DNA of 5,242 nt from Candidatus Muproteobacteria bacterium (GTDB lineage Bacteria > Pseudomonadota > Gammaproteobacteria > Acidiferrobacterales > Sulfurifustaceae), in the NCBI GenBank assembly GCA_023266455.1, contig JAHFQD010000153.1:1-5242 (forward strand), in the 5' to 3' direction. Below are positions 1-5,242 of this stretch, one piece after another. The notes beneath the pieces are model-generated. The model was not told the DNA's origin and did no database searches. It saw only the letters and a list, made by a program, of their open reading frames with translations. Each line of letters opens with the position of its first letter. The first letter of the stretch is position 1. A program made the position numbers and the translations under genes.

Positions 1-557
1 AAGGCGGTCATGTCGCCTTCGCGCACGTCTGGCGTGAGTCCGGCGTAACCTTGCAGCGCGGAGGCATAGACCACGGGGAAGTCGAGTTGTTCTTCGGTGG
101 CGCCGAGGCGGTCGAAGAGATCGAAGGTTTGATCGAGCACCCAATTCGGGCGCGCACCGGGGCGGTCGATTTTATTGATGACCACGATCGGGCGCAGGCC
201 GTGCGAGAACGCTTTGCGTGTAACGAAGCGCGTTTGCGGCATGGGGCCGTCGACGGCGTCGACTAGTAACAGCACGGAGTCCACCATCGACAACACGCGT
301 TCGACTTCGCCGCCGAAGTCGGCGTGGCCCGGCGTATCGACGATGTTAACGCGGTAGTCGCGCCAGCGAATGGAGGTGTTCTTGGCCAGGATCGTGATGC
401 CGCGTTCTTTCTCGAGCGCGTTCGAGTCCATGACGCAGGTACCCATGTCTTTGCGGGCGTCGAGCGTGCCGGACTGCTGCAACAATTTGTCGACGAGGGT
501 GGTTTTGCCATGATCGACGTGGGCGATGATGGCGATATTTCGCAGATTTTGAATCAC
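1..557 (-). CDS. typA: TypA/BipA translational GTPase, N-terminal part (3' end cut by window edge)
   Basis: Translational GTPase of the EF-G family that binds the ribosome and supports 50S assembly and stress or cold adaptation in the cytoplasm (known for the family). Only the first 185 residues are here; the family is about 600 long, so most of the protein lies left of the window. All G-domain motifs are visible: P-loop AHVDHGKT at residues 12-19, switch I with RGIT at 52-55, G3 DTPGH at 74-78, G4 NKID at 128-131, and G5 SAL at 166-168. The stretch [16 protein letters not shown] (82-97) is characteristic of BipA rather than LepA or EF-G. The start is GTG at 557-555. The N-terminus [19 protein letters not shown] aligns residue for residue with E. 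coli BipA ([19 protein letters not shown]), and no in-frame ATG lies just upstream. No Shine-Dalgarno precedes it; the leader is pyrimidine-rich. It lies downstream of hslO on the same strand, with 108 bases between them. Confidence 0.96.
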   Translation of the reverse strand, partial: MIQNLRNIAIIAHVDHGKTTLVDKLLQQSGTLDARKDMGTCVMDSNALEKERGITILAKNTSIRWRDYRVNIVDTPGHADFGGEVERVLSMVDSVLLLVDAVDGPMPQTRFVTRKAFSHGLRPIVVINKIDRPGARPNWVLDQTFDLFDRLGATEEQLDFPVVYASALQGYAGLTPDVREGDMTA

Positions 558-593
558 GACAGGGGTACCAGGAAGAGGGCTAAAAGGCCGCGC

Positions 594-625
594 ATTATAC
601 CCTAAGTGGGCGGCTTCGAGCGCAA
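594..625 (-). promoter_or_regulatory. Candidate sigma70 promoter for typA
   Basis: A perfect TATAAT reads on the minus strand at 599-594, 36 bases upstream of the typA GTG. It would start transcription near 588-586 and give a leader of about 30 bases. The bases just after it (GCGCGGC) form a GC-rich discriminator, a feature linked to ppGpp-sensitive promoters. The -35 side is poor: the best match is TTGCGC at 625-620 with a 20-base spacer, and no extended -10 TG is present. The call rests on the -10 match and its position. Confidence 0.45.
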
Positions 626-665
626 TTCCTGGTCCGCTCTGGCAAGGTGAAGCGATTAAATAGCT

Positions 666-1571
666 TTAATGCTTGGTGCGGGCGGCGTCGGTCGTGTGGC
701 CCAGCGTGAAAAGCTGCTCGATTTCGATGCTGTCGAGCTCGTAATGGGCGCCGCAGAACTCGCAATCCACGTCCACATGACCTTGTTCGACCAATATCGA
801 GCGGACTTCCGAGGGGCCCATGATATGCAGCGCGCGTTCGACGCCGGCACGCGTGCAGGAGCAGCGGAAACTGACAGGTACACGTTGGAACAAGCGAATA
901 TCGTCTTCGTTATATAGGCGATGCAAGATGTCCCGCGCTGGCAGCGCCAACAGTTCTTCGCGCGTCAACGTCGAGCCGAGGTGTGAGGCGCGGTCCCAGG
1001 CGTCTTCGTCGACCGTTTCCTGATCTGGCAGGCGTTGCAGCAACATGCCGGCGGCCTGGCTCTCGTCCGCCGCCAACCACAGGCGCGTGTCCAATTGTTC
1101 AGATCGTTCAAAGTATTTTTCCAACGCTTGCGCAATGCTATCGCCTTCGAGTTCGACGATGCCTTGGTAGCGTTCTTTGCCTTGCGGGTCGATGGTGATG
1201 ACGAGCCGTCCGTTACCGAACATTTGATCGAGCGGCATGGGGACGATATCGCCGTCCCATTGCGCGAGCCCGCGCATGGCGCGTTCGCTTGAGCACTCAA
1301 CGACCAATAACTTCACTGGACCGTCGCCTTGAATCTGCATCGTCAAACGACCGTCGAACTTGAGCGTCGCCGTTAATAACGCGGCGGCGGCCATGAGCTC
1401 GCCTAAGACGTCGCGAATCGGTTCGGGATAATTACGTCTATCTAAGATGGCGCGCCAGGTGGCGTCGAGATGAACGATGCGTCCGTGAATCGGTACATGT
1501 TCGAACACGAAGCGTTCGAGGCTATCGTGGGCCCTATCGGCGGACTGAGACTGGATCGTTTCGGTATTCAT
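666..1571 (-). CDS. hslO: Hsp33, redox-regulated holdase chaperone
   Basis: Cytoplasmic holdase activated by oxidation and unfolding; it protects proteins during oxidative and heat stress without using ATP. The 301-residue product is about the usual length. The N-terminal substrate-binding domain carries LLTATLKFDGRLTMQIQGDGP (66-85, part quoted), GNGRLVITI (119-127), ERYQGIVELEGDSIAQALEKY (133-153, part) and RSEQL (156-160), all typical of Hsp33. The C-terminal redox switch is intact: CSC (Cys237, Cys239) and CEFC (Cys270, Cys273) with 30 residues between them, the four zinc ligands. The ATG at 1571-1569 is the first possible start, since an in-frame TAA lies 9 bases before it. The N-terminus is about ten residues longer than in E. 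coli. No good Shine-Dalgarno is adjacent. A sigma32-like promoter and a structured leader lie upstream. No intrinsic terminator is visible in the 108 bases before typA, so some read-through is possible. Confidence 0.98.
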   Translation of the reverse strand: MNTETIQSQSADRAHDSLERFVFEHVPIHGRIVHLDATWRAILDRRNYPEPIRDVLGELMAAAALLTATLKFDGRLTMQIQGDGPVKLLVVECSSERAMRGLAQWDGDIVPMPLDQMFGNGRLVITIDPQGKERYQGIVELEGDSIAQALEKYFERSEQLDTRLWLAADESQAAGMLLQRLPDQETVDEDAWDRASHLGSTLTREELLALPARDILHRLYNEDDIRLFQRVPVSFRCSCTRAGVERALHIMGPSEVRSILVEQGHVDVDCEFCGAHYELDSIEIEQLFTLGHTTDAARTKH

Positions 1572-1576
1572 GATTC

Positions 1577-1600
1577 TTTAGTGTCCGACACATTCCTAAA
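1577..1600 (-). promoter_or_regulatory. Possible bulged hairpin at the hslO translation start
   Basis: In the RNA sense, UUUA (1600-1597) can pair with UAAA (1580-1577) and GUGU (1591-1588) with ACAC (1584-1581), leaving GGAAU unpaired as a bulge and CGG as the loop. The only Shine-Dalgarno-like sequence near hslO, AGGA (1597-1594), falls at this bulge, 22 bases from the ATG. That is too far unless folding shortens the distance. The stem is short and the pairing is seen by eye only. Confidence 0.25.
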
Positions 1601-1609
1601 TTGTAGTGT

Positions 1610-1641
1610 AAAAAAATCGTTTGTACTTTATCGCGTACAAA
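1610..1641 (-). promoter_or_regulatory. Leader hairpin with U7 run upstream of hslO (attenuator-like or operator)
   Basis: A perfect 7-base inverted repeat, TTTGTAC and GTACAAA, spans 1641-1620 around the 8-base loop GCGATAAA. On the minus strand it is followed after three bases (CGA) by seven Ts at 1616-1610. In RNA this looks like a weak, AU-rich intrinsic terminator inside the hslO leader, 39 bases before the start codon. As DNA, the symmetric TTGTAC-N8-GTACAA could instead be an operator. A -10-like TACAAT lies just after it at 1605-1600 without a matching -35, so a second promoter here is uncertain. Confidence 0.4.
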
Positions 1642-1704
1642 ATCGCTGTTGGTGATGTGAGCGCACACCGAGTGACGACGACATGGTTTGCGCGAAATTG
1701 CTGA

Positions 1705-1733
1705 AGATGGGGATAGTCTTGAATTTCTTCAAG
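1705..1733 (-). promoter_or_regulatory. Candidate sigma32 (RpoH) heat-shock promoter for hslO
   Basis: On the minus strand CTTGAA (1733-1728) is followed by a 15-base spacer and then CCCCATCT (1712-1705). These match the sigma32 consensus CTTGAA and CCCCATnT completely. The spacer is one or two bases longer than in the E. coli dnaK and groE promoters (14 and 13). Transcription would start near 1699-1697 and give a leader of about 125 bases before the hslO ATG. hslO belongs to the sigma32 regulon in E. coli, so match and context agree. The -35 box also lies in a perfect inverted repeat (1734-1717). Confidence 0.7.
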
Positions 1734-1753
1734 ATCGAAGTAGAGCCTTCGAT
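1717..1753. repeat. Two adjacent perfect inverted repeats at the hslO heat-shock promoter
   Basis: On the plus strand TCTTGAA-tttc-TTCAAGA (1717-1734) is directly followed by ATCGAAG-tagagc-CTTCGAT (1734-1753), sharing one base. Each has 7-base perfect arms. Read on the minus strand, the first has a GAAA loop and contains the CTTGAA -35 box; the second lies just upstream of it. Together with the pckG terminator they make three hairpin-capable elements within 83 bases. Whether they act in RNA (3' end of the pckG message) or as protein-binding sites cannot be told. Confidence 0.5.
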
Positions 1754-1766
1754 AATTTTCACGGGC

Positions 1767-1799
1767 AAAAAAAAGAGCCAGCGGTAAAGCTGGCTCTTT
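1767..1799 (-). terminator. Intrinsic terminator of pckG
   Basis: Minus-strand AAAGAGCCAGC (1799-1789) pairs perfectly with GCTGGCTCTTT (1782-1772) around the 6-base loop TTTACC, and eight Ts (1774-1767) complete the signal; the first three belong to the stem. It begins 18 bases after the pckG stop codon. On the plus strand the stem is followed only by a broken T run (TTTAGAGTTTT), so it is mainly a minus-strand terminator. It separates pckG from hslO as transcription units. Confidence 0.93.
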
Positions 1800-1817
1800 A
1801 GAGTTTTAGATGTCGCT

Positions 1818-3620
1818 TTACACCAACGTAGCCGAGATACGTGTGCTCGGAGAACGATGTTCAGCAGCTTCCAGGCGCCGTTGGAGATTGTTCAATTCTT
1901 CTTCCAAGGCATACGGCAATCGATCGCCGAAACGTTGCAGGTACTCTTCGACGTCGCGCAACTCCGTGCTCCAGCCGTTGGCGTCGACGCGCAGCAGTTC
2001 TTGTATGACGGCGTTCGAGACGTTGAGCCCGCGCGTATCAATAGCCTCGGTCGTCGGTACGTAGCCGATCGGCGTTTCGGTCGCACGGCTTTGGCCGCGC
2101 GTGCGTTCGACGATCCAGCGCAGCACGCGGATATTTTCACCGTACCCGGGCCAGAGAAACTCGTTGTTAGCGCCACGCCGGAACCAGTTCACATTGAAGA
2201 TCGCTGGTGGATGCGACAAGTTCTCGCCGACGCGTAACCAATGCGCGAGGTAGTCGCCCATGTGGTAACCGCAGAACGGCAGCATTGCCATCGGGTCGCG
2301 GCGCAGCACGCCGGTTTTCCCGGTGGCGGCGGCGGTGGTTTCGCTCGACAACATCGCGCCCATGAGCACGCCGTGGCGCCAGTTGAGCGCTTGGTAAGCG
2401 AGCGGCACCAGGCTTGGACGACGGCCGCCGAAGATGATGGCGGAAATCGGTACGCCTTGCGCTTCGTTGAATTTGGGCGAGATGCCGGGGCATTGTGAGG
2501 CCGGCGCGGTGAAACGTGAATTCGGATGCGCCGCCGGTTCGTTGCTGGCGTGATCGTAAGCCTGTCCGCGCCAGTTGGTGAGTGCTTCGGGTGGTTTACC
2601 TAAACCTTCCCACCACGGTTGCCGATCTTGGGTGATGGCGACATTGGTGAAGATAGTGTTCTTGGCGATCGTCGCCATCGCGTTCGGATTGGTTTCTTTG
2701 TTTGTGCCCGGCGCAACGCCGAAGAAACCGTTTTCCGGATTGATCGCCCACAGACGGCCGTCGGGGCCGGGGCGCAACCACGCGATGTCGTCGCCCACGG
2801 TCCAAACTTTGTAACCGGGTAACGATCCTGGCGGAATCAACATGGCCAGATTGGTTTTGCCACAAGCGCTCGGGAACGCGGCGGCGATATACGTGGTGTG
2901 ACCTTGCGGATCTTCCAATCCCAGAATCAACATATGTTCCGCGAGCCAGCCTTCGTCTCGTCCTTGGGTGCTGGCAATGCGTAGCGCGAAACATTTTTTC
3001 GACAGTAGCGCGTTGCCGCCGTAGCCCGAGCCGACGCTCCAGATTTCTTTCGTTTGCGGAAAGTGGCAGATGAAGCGCCGTTCCGGATCGAGATCGCCGA
3101 GCGAGTGCAGGCCCTTCACAAAGTCTTCCGAATCGCCGAGGCGCTTAAGCGCGATCTCGCCCATGCGCGTCATCACGCGCATGTTGACGACGACATAAGG
3201 GCTGTCGGTGATTTCGACACCGACTTTGCTATACGGAGACGATTCCGGTCCCATCAGGTACGGCACGACGTAGAGCGTGCGTCCGCGCATGGCGTTTTCG
3301 AATAGCGGCCACACGCGCGTGCGCGCTTCGTCGGGCGCCATCCAATTATTGCTCGGGCCGGTGTCGGCTTGGTTTTCGGTACAGATAAAGGTGAGATGTT
3401 CGGTACGGGCGACGTCGGAAGGATGACTGCGGTGCAGATAACACCCGGGATGCGTTTCCGGGTTCAGCGTCTCAAGTGTACCGTCGGCCAACATTTGTTT
3501 GATCAGTTCGGCGTTCTCGGCGTCGGAACCGTCGCACAAGTGAACGCGATCCGGGTTGGTGTAACGAGCGACTTCCTCGACCCAGTTATTGAGGGCACGA
3601 TTTTTATGAATAGCGGTCAC
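1818..3620 (-). CDS. pckG: Phosphoenolpyruvate carboxykinase, GTP-type
   Basis: Cytosolic enzyme that converts oxaloacetate and GTP to phosphoenolpyruvate, CO2 and GDP, the entry step of gluconeogenesis (EC 4.1.1.32). The 600 residues fit the full length of the GTP-dependent family. Visible motifs include the oxaloacetate-contacting Arg in ARTE (Arg72), SGYGGNALLSKKCFALRIAS (198-217, part), metal ligands Lys208/209, His229 and Asp277/278 (VGDDIAW), the P-loop FPSACGKTN (249-257) with the reactive Cys253, RFTAPASQCP (369-378), FGGRRPS (397-403), and the active-site lid SSETTAAATGKTG (425-437). These are features of the GTP family, not of the ATP-type PckA of enterics. The start is GTG at 3620-3618, supported by AGGAG nine bases upstream. 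It has its own intrinsic terminator, and the 266-base upstream gap suggests its own promoter, though none is clear. Neighbouring hslO recalls the enterobacterial hslO-pckA order. Confidence 0.98.
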   Translation of the reverse strand: MTAIHKNRALNNWVEEVARYTNPDRVHLCDGSDAENAELIKQMLADGTLETLNPETHPGCYLHRSHPSDVARTEHLTFICTENQADTGPSNNWMAPDEARTRVWPLFENAMRGRTLYVVPYLMGPESSPYSKVGVEITDSPYVVVNMRVMTRMGEIALKRLGDSEDFVKGLHSLGDLDPERRFICHFPQTKEIWSVGSGYGGNALLSKKCFALRIASTQGRDEGWLAEHMLILGLEDPQGHTTYIAAAFPSACGKTNLAMLIPPGSLPGYKVWTVGDDIAWLRPGPDGRLWAINPENGFFGVAPGTNKETNPNAMATIAKNTIFTNVAITQDRQPWWEGLGKPPEALTNWRGQAYDHASNEPAAHPNSRFTAPASQCPGISPKFNEAQGVPISAIIFGGRRPSLVPLAYQALNWRHGVLMGAMLSSETTAAATGKTGVLRRDPMAMLPFCGYHMGDYLAHWLRVGENLSHPPAIFNVNWFRRGANNEFLWPGYGENIRVLRWIVERTRGQSRATETPIGYVPTTEAIDTRGLNVSNAVIQELLRVDANGWSTELRDVEEYLQRFGDRLPYALEEELNNLQRRLEAAEHRSPSTRISATLV

Positions 3621-3886
3621 GCAATGGTTCTCCTATGTAGAGTCCGGTTGCTGAAGTGAATACAGCCTCTCGCGATTGCTTAAGCGGGACTGGAGTCACG
3701 GCGAACGGAAATGCCGGCTAACGCGCAAACGGATCACTTTGGGTCCGTGCTCCGGTGGGTGCGGGAGGCGACCCCCAGCGGCAGAAGGCCATTTTGCCAG
3801 CCATTATCGCGATCGGGCAAGGAATATGGCGACCGCGGGCCGGCGATGGAACCCATTCGCGCAATACCCTGTATTTGTCCGGGTTT
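3621..3886. other. Gene-free region between ttcA and pckG
   Basis: This 266-base region must hold the pckG control signals, but none is convincing. The ttcA end is followed only by a weak ACCC/GGGT pairing (minus strand, loop of 11) without a T run, so no clear ttcA terminator is seen. A GATAAT (minus strand, 3809-3804) lacks a usable -35. The 8-base palindromes ATCGCGAT (3806-3813) and GCTTAAGC (3678-3685) and a 5-base-arm inverted repeat at 3729-3748 are short enough to be chance. The open frames across it on the plus strand resemble no protein I know. Confidence 0.5.
3630..3634 (-). promoter_or_regulatory. Shine-Dalgarno of pckG, fixing its GTG start
   Basis: AGGAG reads on the minus strand at 3634-3630, nine bases before the GTG at 3620. 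It is the only strong ribosome-binding site in the window and supports the GTG start of pckG. Confidence 0.85.
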
Positions 3887-4774
3887 TTACAGGAAGGTTT
3901 CGTCCGAGCTACAGGACGAATCGGGGGGAAATACCGGATTGATTTCGCCGGCGGTAGGTGCTCCGGTTTTCAGACCGACGAAGTCGAATAGACCGGTGTC
4001 GACGAGATGAGACGGTTTGACGTTCTGCAGCGAGCGGAAAATAGATTCGATTCGTCCCGGGTACAGTTTCTCCCATTGCCGGAGCATCTGTTTGATCGCT
4101 TGGCGTTGCAGGTTCGGCTGCGAGCCGCACAAGTTGCAAGGGATGATGGGAAATTGTTTTACCTGCGCGTATTCGATCAGATCTTCTTCGCGACAGTAGG
4201 CCAGCGGACGGATAACGATGTGGCGACCATCGTCGGTGAGCAATTTCGGCGGCATGGTCGCGAGTCTGCCGCCGTGGAACAGGTTCAAGAATAACGTTTC
4301 AAGAATATCGTCCTGATGATGTCCGAGGGCGATCTTGGTGCAGCCGAGTTTGCTCGCTGTGTTGTAAATGATTCCACGCCGCAGACGCGAACAAAGTCCG
4401 CACGTGGTGTTGCCTTCGGGGATCACGCGTTTGACGACGCTATACGTATCTTGCGCGTCGATATGAAACGACACGCCGAGTTTGCTCAGGTATTCCGGTA
4501 ACACCTGTTCCGGAAAGTCCGGCTGCTTTTGATCGAGGTTGTACGCGATCAACTCGAAGCGCACGGGCGCTTTGTTTTGTAGTGACAATAAAATGTCGAG
4601 CAGGGCGTAACTGTCTTTGCCGCCGGAAAGACAGACCATGATCTTGTCGCCGTCTTCGATCATGTTGAAGTCGCCGATGGCGCGGCCGACCGCGCCGCGC
4701 AGTCGTTTGGCGAGCTTATTTTCTTCGTGGCGCGCTTTCTGGGCGCGTCGCGGTAGTGGAACGGAGATTTGCAT
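3887..4774 (-). CDS. ttcA: tRNA 2-thiocytidine biosynthesis protein TtcA
   Basis: Iron-sulfur enzyme that thiolates cytidine 32 of certain tRNAs, using ATP to activate the base. The product is 295 residues when started at the ATG at 4774-4772. Motifs: PP-loop SGGKDS (50-55) for ATP binding; [10 protein letters not shown] (125-134) with Cys125 and Cys128; [10 protein letters not shown] (151-160); [11 protein letters not shown] (189-199); and [14 protein letters not shown] (212-225) with Cys216. Cys125, Cys128 and Cys216 align with the E. coli cluster ligands Cys122, Cys125 and Cys213. The C-terminal tail after residue 268 is short and unlike E. coli. An upstream in-frame TTG at 4810-4808 would add 12 residues; neither start has a Shine-Dalgarno. 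I prefer ATG because its N-terminus fits the family length. The gene begins 69 bases after the binding-protein stop with no terminator between, so the two may be cotranscribed. Confidence 0.96.
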   Translation of the reverse strand: MQISVPLPRRAQKARHEENKLAKRLRGAVGRAIGDFNMIEDGDKIMVCLSGGKDSYALLDILLSLQNKAPVRFELIAYNLDQKQPDFPEQVLPEYLSKLGVSFHIDAQDTYSVVKRVIPEGNTTCGLCSRLRRGIIYNTASKLGCTKIALGHHQDDILETLFLNLFHGGRLATMPPKLLTDDGRHIVIRPLAYCREEDLIEYAQVKQFPIIPCNLCGSQPNLQRQAIKQMLRQWEKLYPGRIESIFRSLQNVKPSHLVDTGLFDFVGLKTGAPTAGEINPVFPPDSSCSSDETFL

Positions 4775-4843
4775 GGCGCGTATGGTAGCGAGCGGGCGGT
4801 AGTAACCCAAGCTCGGCGGATTTTATCGAGACAATTCCGGCGT

Positions 4844-5242
4844 TTATCTTTTGCCGAGCAAGCGGTCGTAGTGCGCCGCGGCTTGATCGTCCAACCAAAA
4901 CTTGTACGCCGCCATATCTTCTTTCACCACGCGCTCATCCGCAAATGCCTGATTCACCGCGGCGACGACTCGTTTGCCGAGATCGGATTTCGCGCAGCCG
5001 ACGTGTGTCGGCACCAGCGCCAGTTCTTCGACGACCGGCAGAAATACAAAATCTTTTTCGTCGAGCCCAAGTTCGCGTGTGAGGTAGCGCAGTTCGATGG
5101 CATAGCCGAGCATGGCGTCGTGTTCGTCTTGCGTCGCGAGTTTGAGCAGCCGGCTGGAGGAGTGATTCGCCGATGGCACTATCACGATCGACGCTTGGCC
5201 TTCGTGTTTTTTCAGCACGGGATCGATTCCTGGACCGAAGCT
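4844..5242 (-). CDS. Periplasmic solute-binding-like protein, C-terminal part (5' end cut by window edge)
   Basis: The frame is open to the right edge, leaving 132 C-terminal residues beginning SFGPGIDPVLKKHEG; the true start lies outside the window. The pattern SFGPGID, then a short strand (ASIVIVPSA), SRLLKLAT, DAMLGYAIELRYLTRELGL, FLPVVEE and the ending FWLDDQAAAHYDRLLGK resembles the second lobe of the family of proteobacterial periplasmic binding-protein relatives described by TIGR02285 (related to the amino-acid-binding SBP_bac_3 fold). This is recalled from the family pattern, not from a search. Such proteins are usually exported, but the signal peptide would be outside the window. The ligand is unknown. 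The TAA stop is at 4846-4844 and ttcA follows after 69 bases. A cytoplasmic role is not excluded. Confidence 0.6.
   Translation of the reverse strand, partial: SFGPGIDPVLKKHEGQASIVIVPSANHSSSRLLKLATQDEHDAMLGYAIELRYLTRELGLDEKDFVFLPVVEELALVPTHVGCAKSDLGKRVVAAVNQAFADERVVKEDMAAYKFWLDDQAAAHYDRLLGKR

Noticed and set aside
600..665. A possible hslO terminator (GAGCG and CGCTC pairing with a 12-base loop)
   Set aside because: The stem is 5 bp with a wide loop and no T run follows, so it does not look like an intrinsic terminator.
1628..1762. A 44-codon minus-strand frame starting GTG at 1762, beginning VKIIEGSTSILKKFK
   Set aside because: No Shine-Dalgarno, it starts right after the pckG terminator and it runs through the sigma32 promoter, so no transcript is likely to carry it whole. 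Only its last 18 codons lie in the predicted hslO leader.
1683..1787. A 34-residue plus-strand frame beginning MVCAKLLKMG
   Set aside because: No convincing promoter or Shine-Dalgarno; it ends inside the pckG terminator stem and resembles no protein I know.
1857..2237. A 126-codon plus-strand open frame, the longest of many opposite pckG, hslO and ttcA
   Set aside because: It is antisense to conserved pckG codons. GC-rich coding DNA often leaves the opposite strand open, and the translation has no recognisable domain.
3641..3700. A possible Cra- or CRP-like operator upstream of pckG
   Set aside because: The CTGAAGTGAATACAG stretch has only three matching bases per arm and does not fit the Cra or CRP consensus.
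3676..4010. Three overlapping plus-strand frames of 78 to 99 codons across the ttcA-pckG gap
   Set aside because: They extend into the antisense of ttcA, lack good start signals and encode Arg- and Pro-rich sequence with no family resemblance.
1..5242. A previously undescribed multi-gene system
   Set aside because: All genes belong to known housekeeping or transport-related families and the spacing is ordinary. Only regulatory details stand out.

Overview
The window is a housekeeping stretch of a proteobacterial chromosome, most likely a gammaproteobacterium. I infer this from the close match of TypA/BipA, Hsp33 and TtcA to their enterobacterial forms and from a GC content that looks like the mid-50s percent by eye. 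The genus cannot be told. All five genes lie on the minus strand, so they are read from high to low coordinates. No mobile element, CRISPR array, tRNA or rRNA was seen.

In transcription order: the C-terminal part of a solute-binding-like protein (5242-4844, cut by the window edge); ttcA, the tRNA 2-thiocytidine enzyme (4774-3887); a 266-base gap without a gene; pckG, a GTP-type PEP carboxykinase (3620-1818) with a strong Shine-Dalgarno and a textbook intrinsic terminator (1799-1767); a 246-base intergenic region with several regulatory-looking elements; hslO, the redox-activated chaperone Hsp33 (1571-666); and the N-terminal 185 residues of typA/bipA (557-1, cut by the window edge).

The most informative non-coding part is the pckG-hslO gap. 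It holds the pckG terminator, two adjacent perfect inverted repeats and a sigma32-type heat-shock promoter (CTTGAA, 15 bases, CCCCATCT) facing hslO. A leader of about 125 bases follows, with a hairpin and a U7 run that resemble an attenuator. This fits hslO, a heat-shock gene in E. coli. A consensus TATAAT followed by a GC-rich stretch lies just before typA, which starts with GTG and lacks a Shine-Dalgarno.

The genes do not form one pathway. They cover gluconeogenesis (pckG), protein protection under oxidative and heat stress (hslO), ribosome-associated stress adaptation (typA), tRNA thiolation (ttcA) and a probable periplasmic binding protein. I saw no new defence, mobile or biosynthetic system. 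The points worth a second look are regulatory.
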